NCBI RefSeq assembly: GCF_037338445.1
Contig: NZ_CP147838.1
Coordinates: 1,860,001 to 1,924,000 of the forward strand
DNA length: 64,000 nt
Direction: 5' to 3'
Origin: Salinibaculum sp. SYNS191
GTDB taxonomy: Archaea; Halobacteriota; Halobacteria; Halobacteriales; Haloarculaceae
A program made the translations under genes and the position numbers. This document shows, one piece after another, positions 17,148 to 25,772 of this stretch. Under the pieces are notes generated by a model. It was not told where the DNA came from and searched no databases. It saw only the letters and a program-made list of their open reading frames with translations. The first letter of the stretch is position 1; each line of letters opens with the position of its first letter.

Positions 17148-17753
17148 TTACTGCGGACTATACGTTCCCGTTAGCTGTGTCTGGCCAAGGACGTGTCCCT
17201 GCATCGCCGCCCCCACGTCCGCCTTGCTCGCCGACTGCGGCAGGTCCAGCGTGGTGTCCAGCGCGTAGAGTTTGAACCGGTAGGTGTGCGTGCCGTCCGG
17301 CGGTGCCGGCCCGCTGTACCCGCGCGACCCCGAGTCGTTCGTGCCTTCGACGGCAGATTCGGGGTTCCAGTCCTCCGGAATCTCGGTCCGCGAGGCGGGG
17401 ACGTTCCAGACCAGCCAGTGCAGCCAGACCTTCCCCGCGGGTTCGACGGCGTCGGGGTCGTCGACGACGAGAACCAGCGACTCCGCGCCGCTGGGGACGT
17501 TCGCGATGGACAGCGGCGGGTTGACGTTCTCCGCGCTGGCTCCGTACTTCACCGGAATCGGCCCCCCGTCGGCGAAGGCCGGACTGGTCAGCGCGAGGTC
17601 GCCCAGTTGCGCGGCGTCGCCGGTCGCCGGGTTCCCGTCTGCGGTGCCGGTCGGGGACCCGTCGCCGGCGGTCGGGTCGTCCCCCTGACAGCCCGCCGCT
17701 GCGGCGACGGCCACGCTCGCCAGGAACGCCCGGCGCGTGGGACGGTCGGTCAT
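17148..17753 (-). CDS. Lipoprotein of the YbhB/YbcL (PEBP) family
   Basis: 201 residues. The N-terminus has a Tat motif (TRRAFLASVAVAAAAG) ending in a lipobox Cys at about residue 22, then a Gly/Asp/Thr-rich spacer, so it is probably an exported lipid-anchored protein. The core carries PEBP hallmarks: SPAFADGGPIPVKYG, the LVLVVDDPDAV strand with the DPD motif, and a ligand-site region GYSGPAPPDGTHTYRFKLYA. PEBPs bind anionic or phospho-ligands; the role in archaea is unknown. Convergent with rfcC, 12 bases away. Confidence 0.87.
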   Translation of the reverse strand: MTDRPTRRAFLASVAVAAAAGCQGDDPTAGDGSPTGTADGNPATGDAAQLGDLALTSPAFADGGPIPVKYGASAENVNPPLSIANVPSGAESLVLVVDDPDAVEPAGKVWLHWLVWNVPASRTEIPEDWNPESAVEGTNDSGSRGYSGPAPPDGTHTYRFKLYALDTTLDLPQSASKADVGAAMQGHVLGQTQLTGTYSPQ

Positions 17754-17797
17754 GTCCGAACGTGGGCCGTCCTGGCACTAAAGCCTGTAGCCGGGTG

Positions 17798-18922
17798 TCA
17801 GAACGGTTCGACGTCGCGCTGGAAGCCAAGCGCCGTGCTGAAGTCCGTCTGCGAGACGAGGCCAACCACCCGGCCGTCGCGCTCGACGAGCGCGACGTTT
17901 GCCCCGGCCTGGGAGAGCTCCATCAGCGCGTCGAAGGCGCTCGTCCCCGCGTCGACGCGCGGGAGGTCGGTCGTGACCAGCGACTCGACGCGGGTCGTCT
18001 GGTAGTCGGCGCTGTCGACGGCCCGCATCGCGTCGGCGGTGATGGCTCCGACGACGGTCCCGTCGCGGTCGACCACCGGGAGGTCGCTGCGGCGCGCCGA
18101 CAGCAGGCGCGGGAACAGGTGGTCCAGCGTCGCGTCAGCGGTGACGCCCTCGGTGTCGGTCACGATGTCGCCCACGGTCAACCCCTCCAGTAGGTCGCCC
18201 ATCACGGCCATCCGGGATTCGGAACTGGCCGCCCCGTAGACGAAGAAGGCGACCAGAAGCAGGATGGGACTAAAAGCGAGGACACCGACGATTGCGAACA
18301 GGACGGCGAAGACCTTGCCGACGCCGGCCGCGATGCGCGTCGCGGTGCCGTAGGGTCGGGACCGCGCCAGCAGCGCACGGAGCACCCGTCCGCCGTCCAT
18401 CGGGAACGCCGGCAGCAGGTTGAAAACCGTCAGGACGACGTTGGTGACGGCCAGCCAGCCGACGACGAAGATCAGAACCGGCGCAGAGGAGGGGATGACC
18501 GAAACCGCCGCGAGGCAGACGCCGGCGAAGAGGACGCTCGTCGCCGGGCCGGCGACGGCAATCCAGAATTCGCGGTTCCACTCCTTGGGGAACTCCGAGA
18601 GGCGGGCCAGGCCGCCGAGAATCCACAGCGTGATGGACTCGACCTCGATACCGTAGCGCATCGCCACGTAGGCGTGGCCCAGTTCGTGGACGGCGACGCT
18701 GAGGAACAGACCGAGGGCGGCGAGGATGCCGACGGTCCAGCGCTGGCCGGCGAGCGCGGCGGCATCGATGGAGACGGGCGCGATACTTTCGATGAGGTCG
18801 GCGTAGAAGGCGATCTGTGCACCGCTGCCGATGAGCCAGGCGAGAATCGGGACGAAGATGAGCAACGAGGCGCTGACGCGGATAGGGATGCCCCAGATGC
18901 GGCCGAGCGTGAAACTGCGCAT
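17798..18922 (-). CDS. Site-2 protease family membrane metalloprotease with CBS pair
   Basis: 374 residues. Six or so hydrophobic segments in the first 210 residues carry the M50 motifs: [15 protein letters not shown] (HExxH class zinc site) and [19 protein letters not shown] (DG motif). The C-terminal 150 residues are two CBS domains ([20 protein letters not shown] and [20 protein letters not shown]), usually adenosyl-ligand sensors. It would cleave membrane-embedded substrates, perhaps in response to energy status. The substrate is unknown. Start ATG 18922 ([16 protein letters not shown]) is the usual family start. Confidence 0.92.
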   Translation of the reverse strand: MRSFTLGRIWGIPIRVSASLLIFVPILAWLIGSGAQIAFYADLIESIAPVSIDAAALAGQRWTVGILAALGLFLSVAVHELGHAYVAMRYGIEVESITLWILGGLARLSEFPKEWNREFWIAVAGPATSVLFAGVCLAAVSVIPSSAPVLIFVVGWLAVTNVVLTVFNLLPAFPMDGGRVLRALLARSRPYGTATRIAAGVGKVFAVLFAIVGVLAFSPILLLVAFFVYGAASSESRMAVMGDLLEGLTVGDIVTDTEGVTADATLDHLFPRLLSARRSDLPVVDRDGTVVGAITADAMRAVDSADYQTTRVESLVTTDLPRVDAGTSAFDALMELSQAGANVALVERDGRVVGLVSQTDFSTALGFQRDVEPF

Positions 18923-19035
18923 TATCCTGTCTAGGTTCGGGACGGTTGTTATAGGTACGGTCGAGAAGACGGCGCGACTGAGGCGGTCCGGCCTTCGAAA
19001 TGCTTTTACGCGCCTCAGCGGGAAGATACAGCAAC

Positions 19036-19347
19036 ATGGATATCGATATCATCGACGAAGACGAGAACCCGATGTTGCACCGGACGGACGTCCGGTTCGA
19101 GGTGACCCACGAGGAAGCGACCCCCTCCCGACTCTCCGTGCGCGACTCGCTGGCGGCCATGCTCAACAAGGACGCCGAGGAAGTCGTCATCCGCAAACTC
19201 GACACGAAGTTCGGCATGCGCAAGACGGTCGGCCACGCGAAGGTCTACGAGACCCCCGAACACGCCCAGGACGTCGAGCAGGACCACATGCTCGAACGCA
19301 ACAAAATCGTCGTCGACGGCGACGCCGAAGAGGGGGAGGAGGCATAA
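19036..19347 (+). CDS. rps24e: Small-subunit ribosomal protein S24e
   Basis: 103 residues with family features [20 protein letters not shown] and a core [20 protein letters not shown], plus an acidic halophilic tail. It is a 30S structural protein. The frame extends 12 codons upstream, but ATG 19036 gives the conserved start and lies about 25-30 bases after GCTTTTACG. Its TAA overlaps the ATG of S27ae by one base (TAATG), so the two are translated from one message. Confidence 0.96.
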   Translation: MDIDIIDEDENPMLHRTDVRFEVTHEEATPSRLSVRDSLAAMLNKDAEEVVIRKLDTKFGMRKTVGHAKVYETPEHAQDVEQDHMLERNKIVVDGDAEEGEEA

Positions 19348-19481
19348 TGCCCCGCTACGAACTCTACGGCGAGGACGGCACCACCGACCGCGAGCAGTGC
19401 CCCCGGTGTGGCGACGCGTTCCTGGCCCAGCACGAGGACCGCAAGCACTGCGGCAAGTGCGGCTACACCGAGTGGGAGTAA
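19347..19481 (+). CDS. rps27ae: Small-subunit ribosomal protein S27ae
   Basis: 44 residues: [20 protein letters not shown] opens the protein, and the zinc ribbon uses two Cys pairs, CPRC and CGKC, separated by 14 residues. This is the short archaeal form without the ubiquitin fusion seen in eukaryotes. The start overlaps the S24e stop by one base. After the stop there is a short T5 tract (ACTTTTTGC) and the long hairpin element B. Confidence 0.95.
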   Translation: MPRYELYGEDGTTDREQCPRCGDAFLAQHEDRKHCGKCGYTEWE

Positions 19482-19489
19482 GTTACCCA

Positions 19490-19905
19490 CCACTTTTTGC
19501 TGTCGTTCGAGAGAGCGAAGCTCTCTCGTGATGTCGTCAGATTCCAACGGAATCTGACTGCAAGCGGGAAATCCGTGATTTCCCGCAATGACGAAAGAGC
19601 GCGCCGCGCTCTTTCGAACCACGTCGGGTCTCGGGCGCGCCTGCTCACGGCTGCGCCGTTCGCAATTCGAGACGCTCCCGGTGGTCGCGTCTCGCTTTCG
19701 GCGCGTGCGGCCCCCCTCCTCGAAAAAACGTGGGAAAAACACCGCGGGAGCTTCGCTCCCGCGAGCCCACGCTCGCTGTGCTCGCGTGGAGGCTCCTCGC
19801 GCTCTATAGAGTGCTCGCAGTACTACCTAGTTTACTCACCGCAACCGCTACCGCACAGCGGCAGCCCTGCCCTTCCCCGGCGTCTCGCGGCCATTGTGAC
19901 TGTTC
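19490..19905 (+). repeat. Hairpin-rich 3' element B, downstream of rps27ae
   Basis: Directly after S27ae comes ACTTTTTGC and then hairpins with 3-nt loops: GAGAGAGC-GAA-GCTCTCTC, CAGATTCC-AAC-GGAATCTG, GCGGGAAATC-CGT-GATTTCCCGC and GAAAGAGCG-CGC-CGCTCTTTC. A block nearly identical to element A follows, including the GAGACGC/GCGTCTC stem and CGGGAGC-TTC-GCTCCCG. A-tracts (AAAAAACGTGGGAAAAA, about 19724-19740) provide T-tracts for the convergent lipoprotein gene. It contains spurious open frames but no gene. Confidence 0.7.
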
Positions 19906-19927
19906 AAATAAGCGTGCCAATTGACCG

Positions 19928-20359
19928 TCAGTCGATAGTGACGTGCTGACAGTTAGCCTCCAATCGAATAGTCGGTATTCCGTCTGAGTCGTGTTCAATC
20001 CACAGCTCGGTCCCTGCCCAGTTCTCGCCGTCGCAGGGGAGTGCTGGGTGGTCGGACCCAGGCCAGTCGTGTTCGAATCGAGTCTCGTCGACAGTCACGA
20101 TAATCGTCTCCGGCTCGGTCGATTCCGGGAACGTCGCATCCTCATCTGCTTCGTTGCTGTCTGAGAGGTGATACTCTTTTTCGAACAGTACCTCGCCATC
20201 TGTGGCTTTGATCGTGACGGTCACATCGTGAGTCTTCGTTCGGTCTCCGAGATACACTGACACTGTGTGGGCAGGGCGGCCCGAAGAACCAAGAACTGTA
20301 CAACCACTGGTGGCGGCTATTGCTGCACTCGAACTGGCAAGGAACGTCCGTCGATTCAT
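19928..20359 (-). CDS. Small Tat lipoprotein of unknown function
   Basis: 143 residues. MNRRTFLASSSAAIAATSGC is a Tat-type signal (RRTFL) ending in a lipobox Cys at residue 20, so the mature protein is probably lipid-anchored outside the cell. The mature part is a small beta-rich domain (HTVSVYLGDRTKTHDVTVTI, EKEYHLSD) with acidic residues, similar in layout to many haloarchaeal Ig-like lipoproteins. No enzymatic motif was seen. Base composition is lower in GC than the ribosomal genes before it. It belongs to the accessory stretch separating S27ae from Kae1-Bud32. Confidence 0.7.
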   Translation of the reverse strand: MNRRTFLASSSAAIAATSGCTVLGSSGRPAHTVSVYLGDRTKTHDVTVTIKATDGEVLFEKEYHLSDSNEADEDATFPESTEPETIIVTVDETRFEHDWPGSDHPALPCDGENWAGTELWIEHDSDGIPTIRLEANCQHVTID

Positions 20360-20424
20360 AGAGGGCACGAACTCACTAGCGAGTCCTGTCTGTATAAAAT
20401 TCACTCCTCTCGACACATGTCTCG

Positions 20425-20518
20425 TCTGTACTGAGCAGCCGCGCGAGCAGGGCGAGACCGAAGGTCTCGCTGGCCGTGCGGCGCGCCCGAACGCGCGCCG
20501 CAGACGAAGCGAGCGCGG
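20425..20518 (+). repeat. 94-bp direct repeat, left copy
   Basis: Identical over 94 bases to 21315-21408. It contains the dyads GCGAGACC-GAA-GGTCTCGC and GCGGCGCGC/GCGCGCCGC. It ends 53 bases before the DUF433 start, so the promoter of that gene lies between repeat and gene. Confidence 0.85.
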
Positions 20519-20571
20519 CTGACTGCCCGTACCGGCAAAGACTGAAGGCCACTGCAATGGTATTCTACTCT

Positions 20572-20877
20572 ATGTCGAAGCAGGTGAACACCGTCGTCTC
20601 AGGTGACGAGTCGGAGATCCACGACGAGCCCCACATTCGTGACCGGCGAATCACCGTGAGCCACATCCACGCGCTGGTCGAAGAGCGCGGCCTCGACGCG
20701 CAGACGGTTGCGGACCGCTTTGACCTCACCGCCTCGGAAGTCTATCACGCACTGGCGTACTATCACGACCACCCCGAAGAGATGCGGGCGGTCGAACAGC
20801 GCCGTCGAGAGCTTCACGAAGCCGCAGACGAAGACCCGAGAATCATCACCGGCCCCGAGGATCTGCCGGAATCGTAG
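20572..20877 (+). CDS. DUF433-family antitoxin-like protein
   Basis: 101 residues from ATG 20572; an in-frame ATG at 20557 is an alternative. DUF433 proteins are small HTH-containing partners of DUF5615 proteins in presumed toxin-antitoxin pairs. Seen: IHDEPHIRDRRITVSHIHAL with the RRITV turn, an HTH-like stretch LDAQTVADRFDLTASEVYHA, and HDHPEEMRAVEQRR, a common family ending. The stop is 2 bases before the next ATG, indicating a two-gene operon. The pair is bracketed by 94-bp perfect repeats. Confidence 0.85.
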   Translation: MSKQVNTVVSGDESEIHDEPHIRDRRITVSHIHALVEERGLDAQTVADRFDLTASEVYHALAYYHDHPEEMRAVEQRRRELHEAADEDPRIITGPEDLPES

Positions 20878-20879
20878 TC

Positions 20880-21224
20880 ATGCGGGTGTCGTTTCTGCTT
20901 GACGAGAACATCGCGGCTCCGCTGGCTGACAAACTCGACAAAGCAGGCCACGACGTAGAGCGTGTCGTCGACGTGAGCGAGTTGGGCGAAGGCATCGACG
21001 ACACCGCGATTTGCCGGTACGCCGCCCAAGAGGGCCGTCTCATCGTCACCAGCGACGACGACTTCGTCCAGATGCCGGCCGACTCACACAGTGGCGTATT
21101 CTACGTCGCTGACCAGTCGCTTCCATCGCACGAACTCTACCACATCATTCAGCGAGTTATCGAAGCGTTCCCCAATCGAGAGGCGATGGATACAGTGACG
21201 TACATTACTACCGACTGGCTGTGA
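20880..21224 (+). CDS. DUF5615 PIN-like toxin candidate
   Basis: 114 residues with the DUF5615 layout: VSFLLDENIAAPLADKLDKA (Asp/Glu cluster of strand 1), EGIDDTAICRYAAQEGRLIV, and TSDDDFVQMP carrying the conserved acidic residues of a PIN-like nuclease site. It is thought to be an RNase-like toxin neutralised by the DUF433 protein; this is family knowledge and activity here is untested. Start ATG 20880 follows the antitoxin stop after 2 bases. Confidence 0.85.
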   Translation: MRVSFLLDENIAAPLADKLDKAGHDVERVVDVSELGEGIDDTAICRYAAQEGRLIVTSDDDFVQMPADSHSGVFYVADQSLPSHELYHIIQRVIEAFPNREAMDTVTYITTDWL

Positions 21225-21314
21225 TTTAGGAGTAAAGCGAGTGGGAGGTGGGTCATCTGTACTGGTCGATTCGAGTCAGTAAAATCGTGTGTCGAACTGG
21301 TAACCGATACGTAC

Positions 21315-21408
21315 TCTGTACTGAGCAGCCGCGCGAGCAGGGCGAGACCGAAGGTCTCGCTGGCCGTGCGGCGCGCCCGAACGCGCGCCGCAGACGAAGC
21401 GAGCGCGG
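21315..21408 (+). repeat. 94-bp direct repeat, right copy
   Basis: Perfect copy of 20425-20518, offset 890 bases. Flanking bases differ on both sides. It follows the DUF5615 stop by 90 bases. Confidence 0.85.
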
Positions 21409-21610
21409 TTCACTGAATCGAGGCCGAAGCCCGAGATTCAGCCCTTTTCACCACCGAAAGACTCGCGTCGCTCACGGTTACACCGTTCGCGTATCCGAGA
21501 CGCTCCCTGCGGTCGCGTCTCGCTTTGCTCGTCTTTCGAGCATTCGTTCGCATCGCTCACGAATACCACGTTTTTGCGGTGAGCGGTGCGCGAAGCGCAC
21601 CCGACGATGA
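21409..21610 (+). repeat. Hairpin element C before kae1-bud32
   Basis: Shares a block with elements A and B (21468-21528: CTCACGG...CCGTTCGC, then the GAGACGC/GCGTCTC stem). It adds CTGAATC/GATTCAG and the 3-nt-loop hairpin GGTGCGC-GAA-GCGCACC. A GTTTTTGC T-tract lies at about 21571-21577. No gene is seen in 21225-21659 apart from repeats. Confidence 0.55.
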
Positions 21611-21659
21611 AGAAGGTGGAACCGAAGTCGTCTTTTCACTCCCCGACTGACCAGCGGAC

Positions 21660-23315
21660 ATGACCGACAGCAGTCCACGGCGCGTCCTCGGCATCGAGGG
21701 GACAGCGTGGGCTGCGAGCGCCGCCATCTACGACGTGGCCGCCGACGAGGTCACCATCGAGACGGAGGCCTACCAGCCAGATAGTGGCGGCATCCACCCT
21801 CGCGAGGCCGCCGAGCACATGGCCGACCACGTCCCCCAGGTGGTCGAGCGCGCACTCGACAGCGCCGAGGGGCCGGTCGACTGCGTGGCGTTCTCTCGCG
21901 GCCCTGGACTCGGCCCTTGTCTACGCATCGCCGGCACCGCAGCGCGGGCCGTCGCACAGCGTCTGGACGTGCCGCTGGTCGGCGTCAACCACATGGTCGC
22001 CCACCTGGAAATCGGCCGCCACCTGTCGGGCTTCGACTCGCCGGTCTGTCTCAACGCCAGCGGCGCGAACGCGCACGTCCTGGGCTATCGCAACGGCCGC
22101 TACCGCGTGCTCGGGGAGACGATGGACACCGGCGTCGGCAACGCCATCGACAAGTTCACGCGCCACCTCGGCTGGTCCCACCCCGGCGGCCCGAAGGTCG
22201 AGGAAGCCGCAGCGGACGGCGCGTACATCGACCTGCCCTACGTCGTCAAGGGGATGGACTTCTCCTTCTCGGGCATCATGAGCGCCGCCAAGCAGGCGTT
22301 CGACGATGGGGAGGCAGTGGAGGACATCTGTTTCTCGTTGCAGGAGAACATCTTCGCGATGCTGACCGAGGTGAGCGAACGCGCGCTGTCGCTGACCGGC
22401 AACGACGAACTCGTCCTCGGCGGCGGCGTCGGCCAGAACGCCCGCCTCCGGGAGATGCTGGCGGAGATGTGCGACCAGCGCGGGGCCGACTTCTACGCGC
22501 CGGCAGGTCGCTTCCTGCGTGACAACGCCGGCATGATTGCGGTGCTGGGCGCGAAGATGTGCGCCGCCGGCGACACGCTCGCCATCGAGGCGTCGGGCAT
22601 CGACTCGAACTTCCGGCCGGACCAGGTGCCGGTAACGTGGAGGGGGCGGGAGCAAGTCACGGCTCCCGCCGGAGGGCGAGCGGCGAAGCCGCGAGGAGAC
22701 GACGAGTCTGTCGCCCGCCAGGACCGCCCCGGTGCGGACGTCCAGGGTGCCGAGGCGACGGTTTCCTTCGAGGGCGATAGAGTCCTGAAGGAGCGCCGTC
22801 CGCGGAGCTACCGACATCCGACGCTGGACGAGCGGCTTCGTCGCGAGCGCACGCGCGAGGAGACGCGACTGACAAGCGAGGCGCGGCGGGCCGGCGTGTC
22901 GACGCCGGTCATCCGCGACGTGGACGCGCGGGAGACGCGCATCGCGTTCCAGCGCGTCGGCGACTGCGACCTGCGGGAGGCGCTGACCGAGGCGAACGTC
23001 CGCCGCGTCGCCGAGCAGTTGGCGACCATCCACGACGCCGGCTTCGTTCACGGTGACCCGACGACGCGCAACGTCAGGGTGGCGACGGACAGCGACGGCC
23101 CGACGGTCTTCCTCATCGACTTCGGGCTGGGCTACTACACCCGCCACGCCGAGGACCACGCGATGGACCTCCACGTCCTCGCCCAGAGCCTCGCCGGCAC
23201 CGCCGACGACGCCGACCGGCTCATCGGGGCGGCGAAAGAGACGTACCGCGACGTCGGTGACCCGGCAGTGCTGGAACGGCTGTCGGACATCGAGGGGCGC
23301 GGGCGCTACCAGTAG
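21660..23315 (+). CDS. kae1-bud32: Fused Kae1-Bud32: tRNA t6A37 threonylcarbamoyltransferase and KEOPS kinase/ATPase
   Basis: 551 residues. Kae1 part (about 1-326): IEGTAWAASAAIYD and the iron-binding HMVAH (111-115) of the ASKHA fold that transfers threonylcarbamoyl to A37 of ANN-decoding tRNAs. Bud32 part (about 360-551): HGDPTTRNV with catalytic Asp466 and LIDFGLGYY with the DFG Asp at 487. The two are separate proteins in many archaea; fusion is common in haloarchaea. The linker (about 327-360) is unusual: its DNA contains tight hairpins like those in the intergenic elements (22645-22692). S24e and S27ae lie upstream, separated by the accessory stretch. Confidence 0.95.
   Translation: MTDSSPRRVLGIEGTAWAASAAIYDVAADEVTIETEAYQPDSGGIHPREAAEHMADHVPQVVERALDSAEGPVDCVAFSRGPGLGPCLRIAGTAARAVAQRLDVPLVGVNHMVAHLEIGRHLSGFDSPVCLNASGANAHVLGYRNGRYRVLGETMDTGVGNAIDKFTRHLGWSHPGGPKVEEAAADGAYIDLPYVVKGMDFSFSGIMSAAKQAFDDGEAVEDICFSLQENIFAMLTEVSERALSLTGNDELVLGGGVGQNARLREMLAEMCDQRGADFYAPAGRFLRDNAGMIAVLGAKMCAAGDTLAIEASGIDSNFRPDQVPVTWRGREQVTAPAGGRAAKPRGDDESVARQDRPGADVQGAEATVSFEGDRVLKERRPRSYRHPTLDERLRRERTREETRLTSEARRAGVSTPVIRDVDARETRIAFQRVGDCDLREALTEANVRRVAEQLATIHDAGFVHGDPTTRNVRVATDSDGPTVFLIDFGLGYYTRHAEDHAMDLHVLAQSLAGTADDADRLIGAAKETYRDVGDPAVLERLSDIEGRGRYQ
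22645..22692 (+). repeat. Hairpin unit inside the Kae1-Bud32 linker
   Basis: GGCGGGAGC (22645-22653) pairs perfectly with GCTCCCGCC (22662-22670), then GCGGC-GAA-GCCGC (22680-22692). It encodes linker residues of about 329-344 in frame. The 5-3-5 GAA-loop form matches the hairpins of the intergenic elements. Confidence 0.55.
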
Positions 23316-23357
23316 CGACGGAAACCTTCTAGTCGGACGCCCCCGGACGGAAGGGCA

Positions 23358-25724
23358 ATGGAGTGGCTCCTCGTCGTCCGGTGGCTGCTGGTCCTCGGCG
23401 TCCTGACGGCCGTCGGCGCGCCGCTTTCGGCGTGGCTGTTCCCGCGACTCCCGCGCCGGGGAGCCGCCTTCTCGCTGCCGGTGACGCTGCTCGTCGTCGC
23501 ACTCGTCACCTTCCTCGTCGGCCAGGTGACCTTCGGCGTCCACACCGTCCTGGCCGGCGTGGTGGTGGCGGCGGTGGCGAGCGCCGTCGCGTACCGCCAG
23601 GGCGCGCGTCCGGAGTGGAAATCCGTCGGGCGGCTGTTCCTCGTCTTCGCCGCGGGCTTTCTGGTGCTCGTCGCCTTCCGCGGCGTAGGGCCGACGATAA
23701 CGCCGGTCGCCGGCGAGCAGTTCCTGCACTTCGGACTGGCGAAGACGCTGACGCGGACCGCGGCGCTCCCCCCGGAGGACTTCTGGTTCGCCGGCGAACC
23801 GCTGCGGTACTACTACGGGTCCCAGATGCAGGTGACCGGGCTCTCGCTGCTGACGGGGACGCCGCTGCGGTACGGCTTCAACCTCGGTATCGCGACGTTC
23901 TACGGCGTGCTGGTCGTCAGCGCCTACGGGCTCGGCGGCGCGGTGGTCGCCGCGGCCGGGCGCTCGTACCGGCTGGGCGGCCTGCTGGCGGCCCTCTTCG
24001 CGGCCGTCGGCGGCGCGCTGACGACGACGGTCCGCCTCCTGTTCGGCCTCCTCCCGGACGACGTGGCCGTCGAGTACGGGCACGCAGTCTTCGGCTTCGC
24101 CGCCCAGCGCAGCGGCCGGACCTACCCCGAGATGGTTGCGACGATGGGCACGCCGGACACGTGGTTCTGGTGGTACACCCGCTACGTCGTGCCGGGGACG
24201 CTCCAGGAGGTGCCGCTGTACTCCTTCGTGAAGGGTGACCTCCACGGCCACGCGCTGTCGACGGGCTACGTCGTCGTCGCGGCGGCGCTGGCCTTCAGCT
24301 ACTACCGGCTGCCCGCCGAGCGCCGGGGCCGACGGCTGGCCGTCCTGCTGGGCGGCCTGGGCGGCGTCGCCGGCGTCTTCGGCTTCATGAACACCTGGTC
24401 GCTCCCCACGGCGGTCGGGCTGGCGTGGCTCGCGGTGGCGACGGCCGACGCCCACCCGTCGACGCTGCTCCCGGGAACGGCCGGCGAGCGACTGCGCGGC
24501 CCCGACGCCGAGAGGGGTCTCGGCCGCGTCGGCGCGGAACTCTGGCGTGCCGTCCTGGCCGTGGTCCCCGCGCTGCTGGTCGGCGCAATCGGCGTCGCCA
24601 TCGCGTCGCCGTTCCTCCTGTCCGGGCTCGTCCCGGAGAACGGCGGCGTCGGGCTCTTTCCGCCGCGCTCGCCGCTGGCGGAGTTCCTGGTCGTCTACGG
24701 CGGTCTCGTCGCGCTGTTCGCCGGCTACGTCGCCTATCGGGGGTGGCCGGCCATCCGCACCGTCGACCGCCGAACCGCGATTACCCTGGCAGGAGTCGGG
24801 GTCCTCGCGCTCGGCGCAGCGGGACTGGCGTCGGCGACGGTGCTGGCGCTGACCGCCGTGCTCGTGGTGGCGGCGTGGTGGCTCGTCCGGACCGGGCGTG
24901 CTGGCTTCGAGGCGGTCCTGCTCGCGGCCGGCGTGGGACTGTTGCTCTCGATGGAGGTCCTGTTCGCAAAGGTGGCTCCCTGGCCGGACGGCTACGCGCG
25001 GTGGAACACCTCGCTGAAAGTGGCGGTACAGGGATGGACGCTCGCGGCCGTCGCCGCCGGCGGCGCGAGCGCGATATTGCTCGCCGACGCCAGGGAAGTG
25101 CTCGCGGCGGCCCGGGAAGACGGCGGCGAGAACCGGGCGGCGACGACCGACGGCGGGAGTGGGCGGCCGACCAGGACGGTGCTGGCCGGGGCGCTCGTCC
25201 TCGCCGTGGTGCTTGGGAGTGCGACGTTCCCGGCGATGACGACGGGGCAGGAACTCGGGGGAGCAATCGCGGACGGGCAAGCGCTGAGCGTCGACGGGCT
25301 GGCCGGGCACGAGGAGTGGCACCCGGAGGAGTTGGCTGCGCTGCAGTGGCTCGACGACAGACAGGGCCGACCGACCGTCGTCGAAGCGCCGGGACGGGCC
25401 TACCAGTGGACCAGCAGGGCGGCGACGACCACCGGACTGCCCGCGCTGGTCGGCTGGACGCACCACCAGGAGAACTACCGGCCGGACGAGCGCGTCGCCG
25501 CCCGGGTGGCGGCCGCCGAGCGCATCTACACCGGGAACCGGTCCGCAGCGGCGGCGACCCTGGCCGCGTACGGCGTCGACTTCGTCTACGTCGGGCCGGT
25601 CGAGCGCGAGCGCTACGGCGGCGCACTCGGCTCGTTCGGGGACCGGGAGTGGCAGTCTGTCGCCTTCGAGAACAGTGCGGTCACGGTCTATCGGGTCGAC
25701 CAGCGCGCCCTGCCCGACCGGTAG
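23358..25724 (+). CDS. DUF2298-family large membrane protein
   Basis: 788 residues with about 16-18 hydrophobic segments. The N-terminus MEWLLVVRWLLVLGVLTAVG and the hallmark PEDFWFAGEPLRYYYGSQMQ plus FVKGDLHGHALSTGY identify the DUF2298 (Chlor_Arch_YYY) family. The extracytoplasmic C-terminal part (about 640-788) resembles the acceptor domain of GT-C type membrane glycosyltransferases. The family is presumed to act in glycosylation or cell-surface chemistry, but this is not proven. Start ATG 23358 is 42 bases after kae1-bud32. Confidence 0.88.
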   Translation: MEWLLVVRWLLVLGVLTAVGAPLSAWLFPRLPRRGAAFSLPVTLLVVALVTFLVGQVTFGVHTVLAGVVVAAVASAVAYRQGARPEWKSVGRLFLVFAAGFLVLVAFRGVGPTITPVAGEQFLHFGLAKTLTRTAALPPEDFWFAGEPLRYYYGSQMQVTGLSLLTGTPLRYGFNLGIATFYGVLVVSAYGLGGAVVAAAGRSYRLGGLLAALFAAVGGALTTTVRLLFGLLPDDVAVEYGHAVFGFAAQRSGRTYPEMVATMGTPDTWFWWYTRYVVPGTLQEVPLYSFVKGDLHGHALSTGYVVVAAALAFSYYRLPAERRGRRLAVLLGGLGGVAGVFGFMNTWSLPTAVGLAWLAVATADAHPSTLLPGTAGERLRGPDAERGLGRVGAELWRAVLAVVPALLVGAIGVAIASPFLLSGLVPENGGVGLFPPRSPLAEFLVVYGGLVALFAGYVAYRGWPAIRTVDRRTAITLAGVGVLALGAAGLASATVLALTAVLVVAAWWLVRTGRAGFEAVLLAAGVGLLLSMEVLFAKVAPWPDGYARWNTSLKVAVQGWTLAAVAAGGASAILLADAREVLAAAREDGGENRAATTDGGSGRPTRTVLAGALVLAVVLGSATFPAMTTGQELGGAIADGQALSVDGLAGHEEWHPEELAALQWLDDRQGRPTVVEAPGRAYQWTSRAATTTGLPALVGWTHHQENYRPDERVAARVAAAERIYTGNRSAAAATLAAYGVDFVYVGPVERERYGGALGSFGDREWQSVAFENSAVTVYRVDQRALPDR

Positions 25725-25772
25725 CGGGCGCGTGGGGAAACCATCATTACACCCCGGAGCGTATACTGTCGT

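Noticed and set aside
19497..19949. Open frame through hairpin element B
   Set aside because: Repeated palindromes keep the frame open. No start with a promoter and no protein family.
20425..21408. The 94-bp repeats as CRISPR repeats or insertion-sequence ends
   Set aside because: There are only two copies, in direct orientation, too long for CRISPR repeats, with no spacers, no transposase and no target-site duplication visible.
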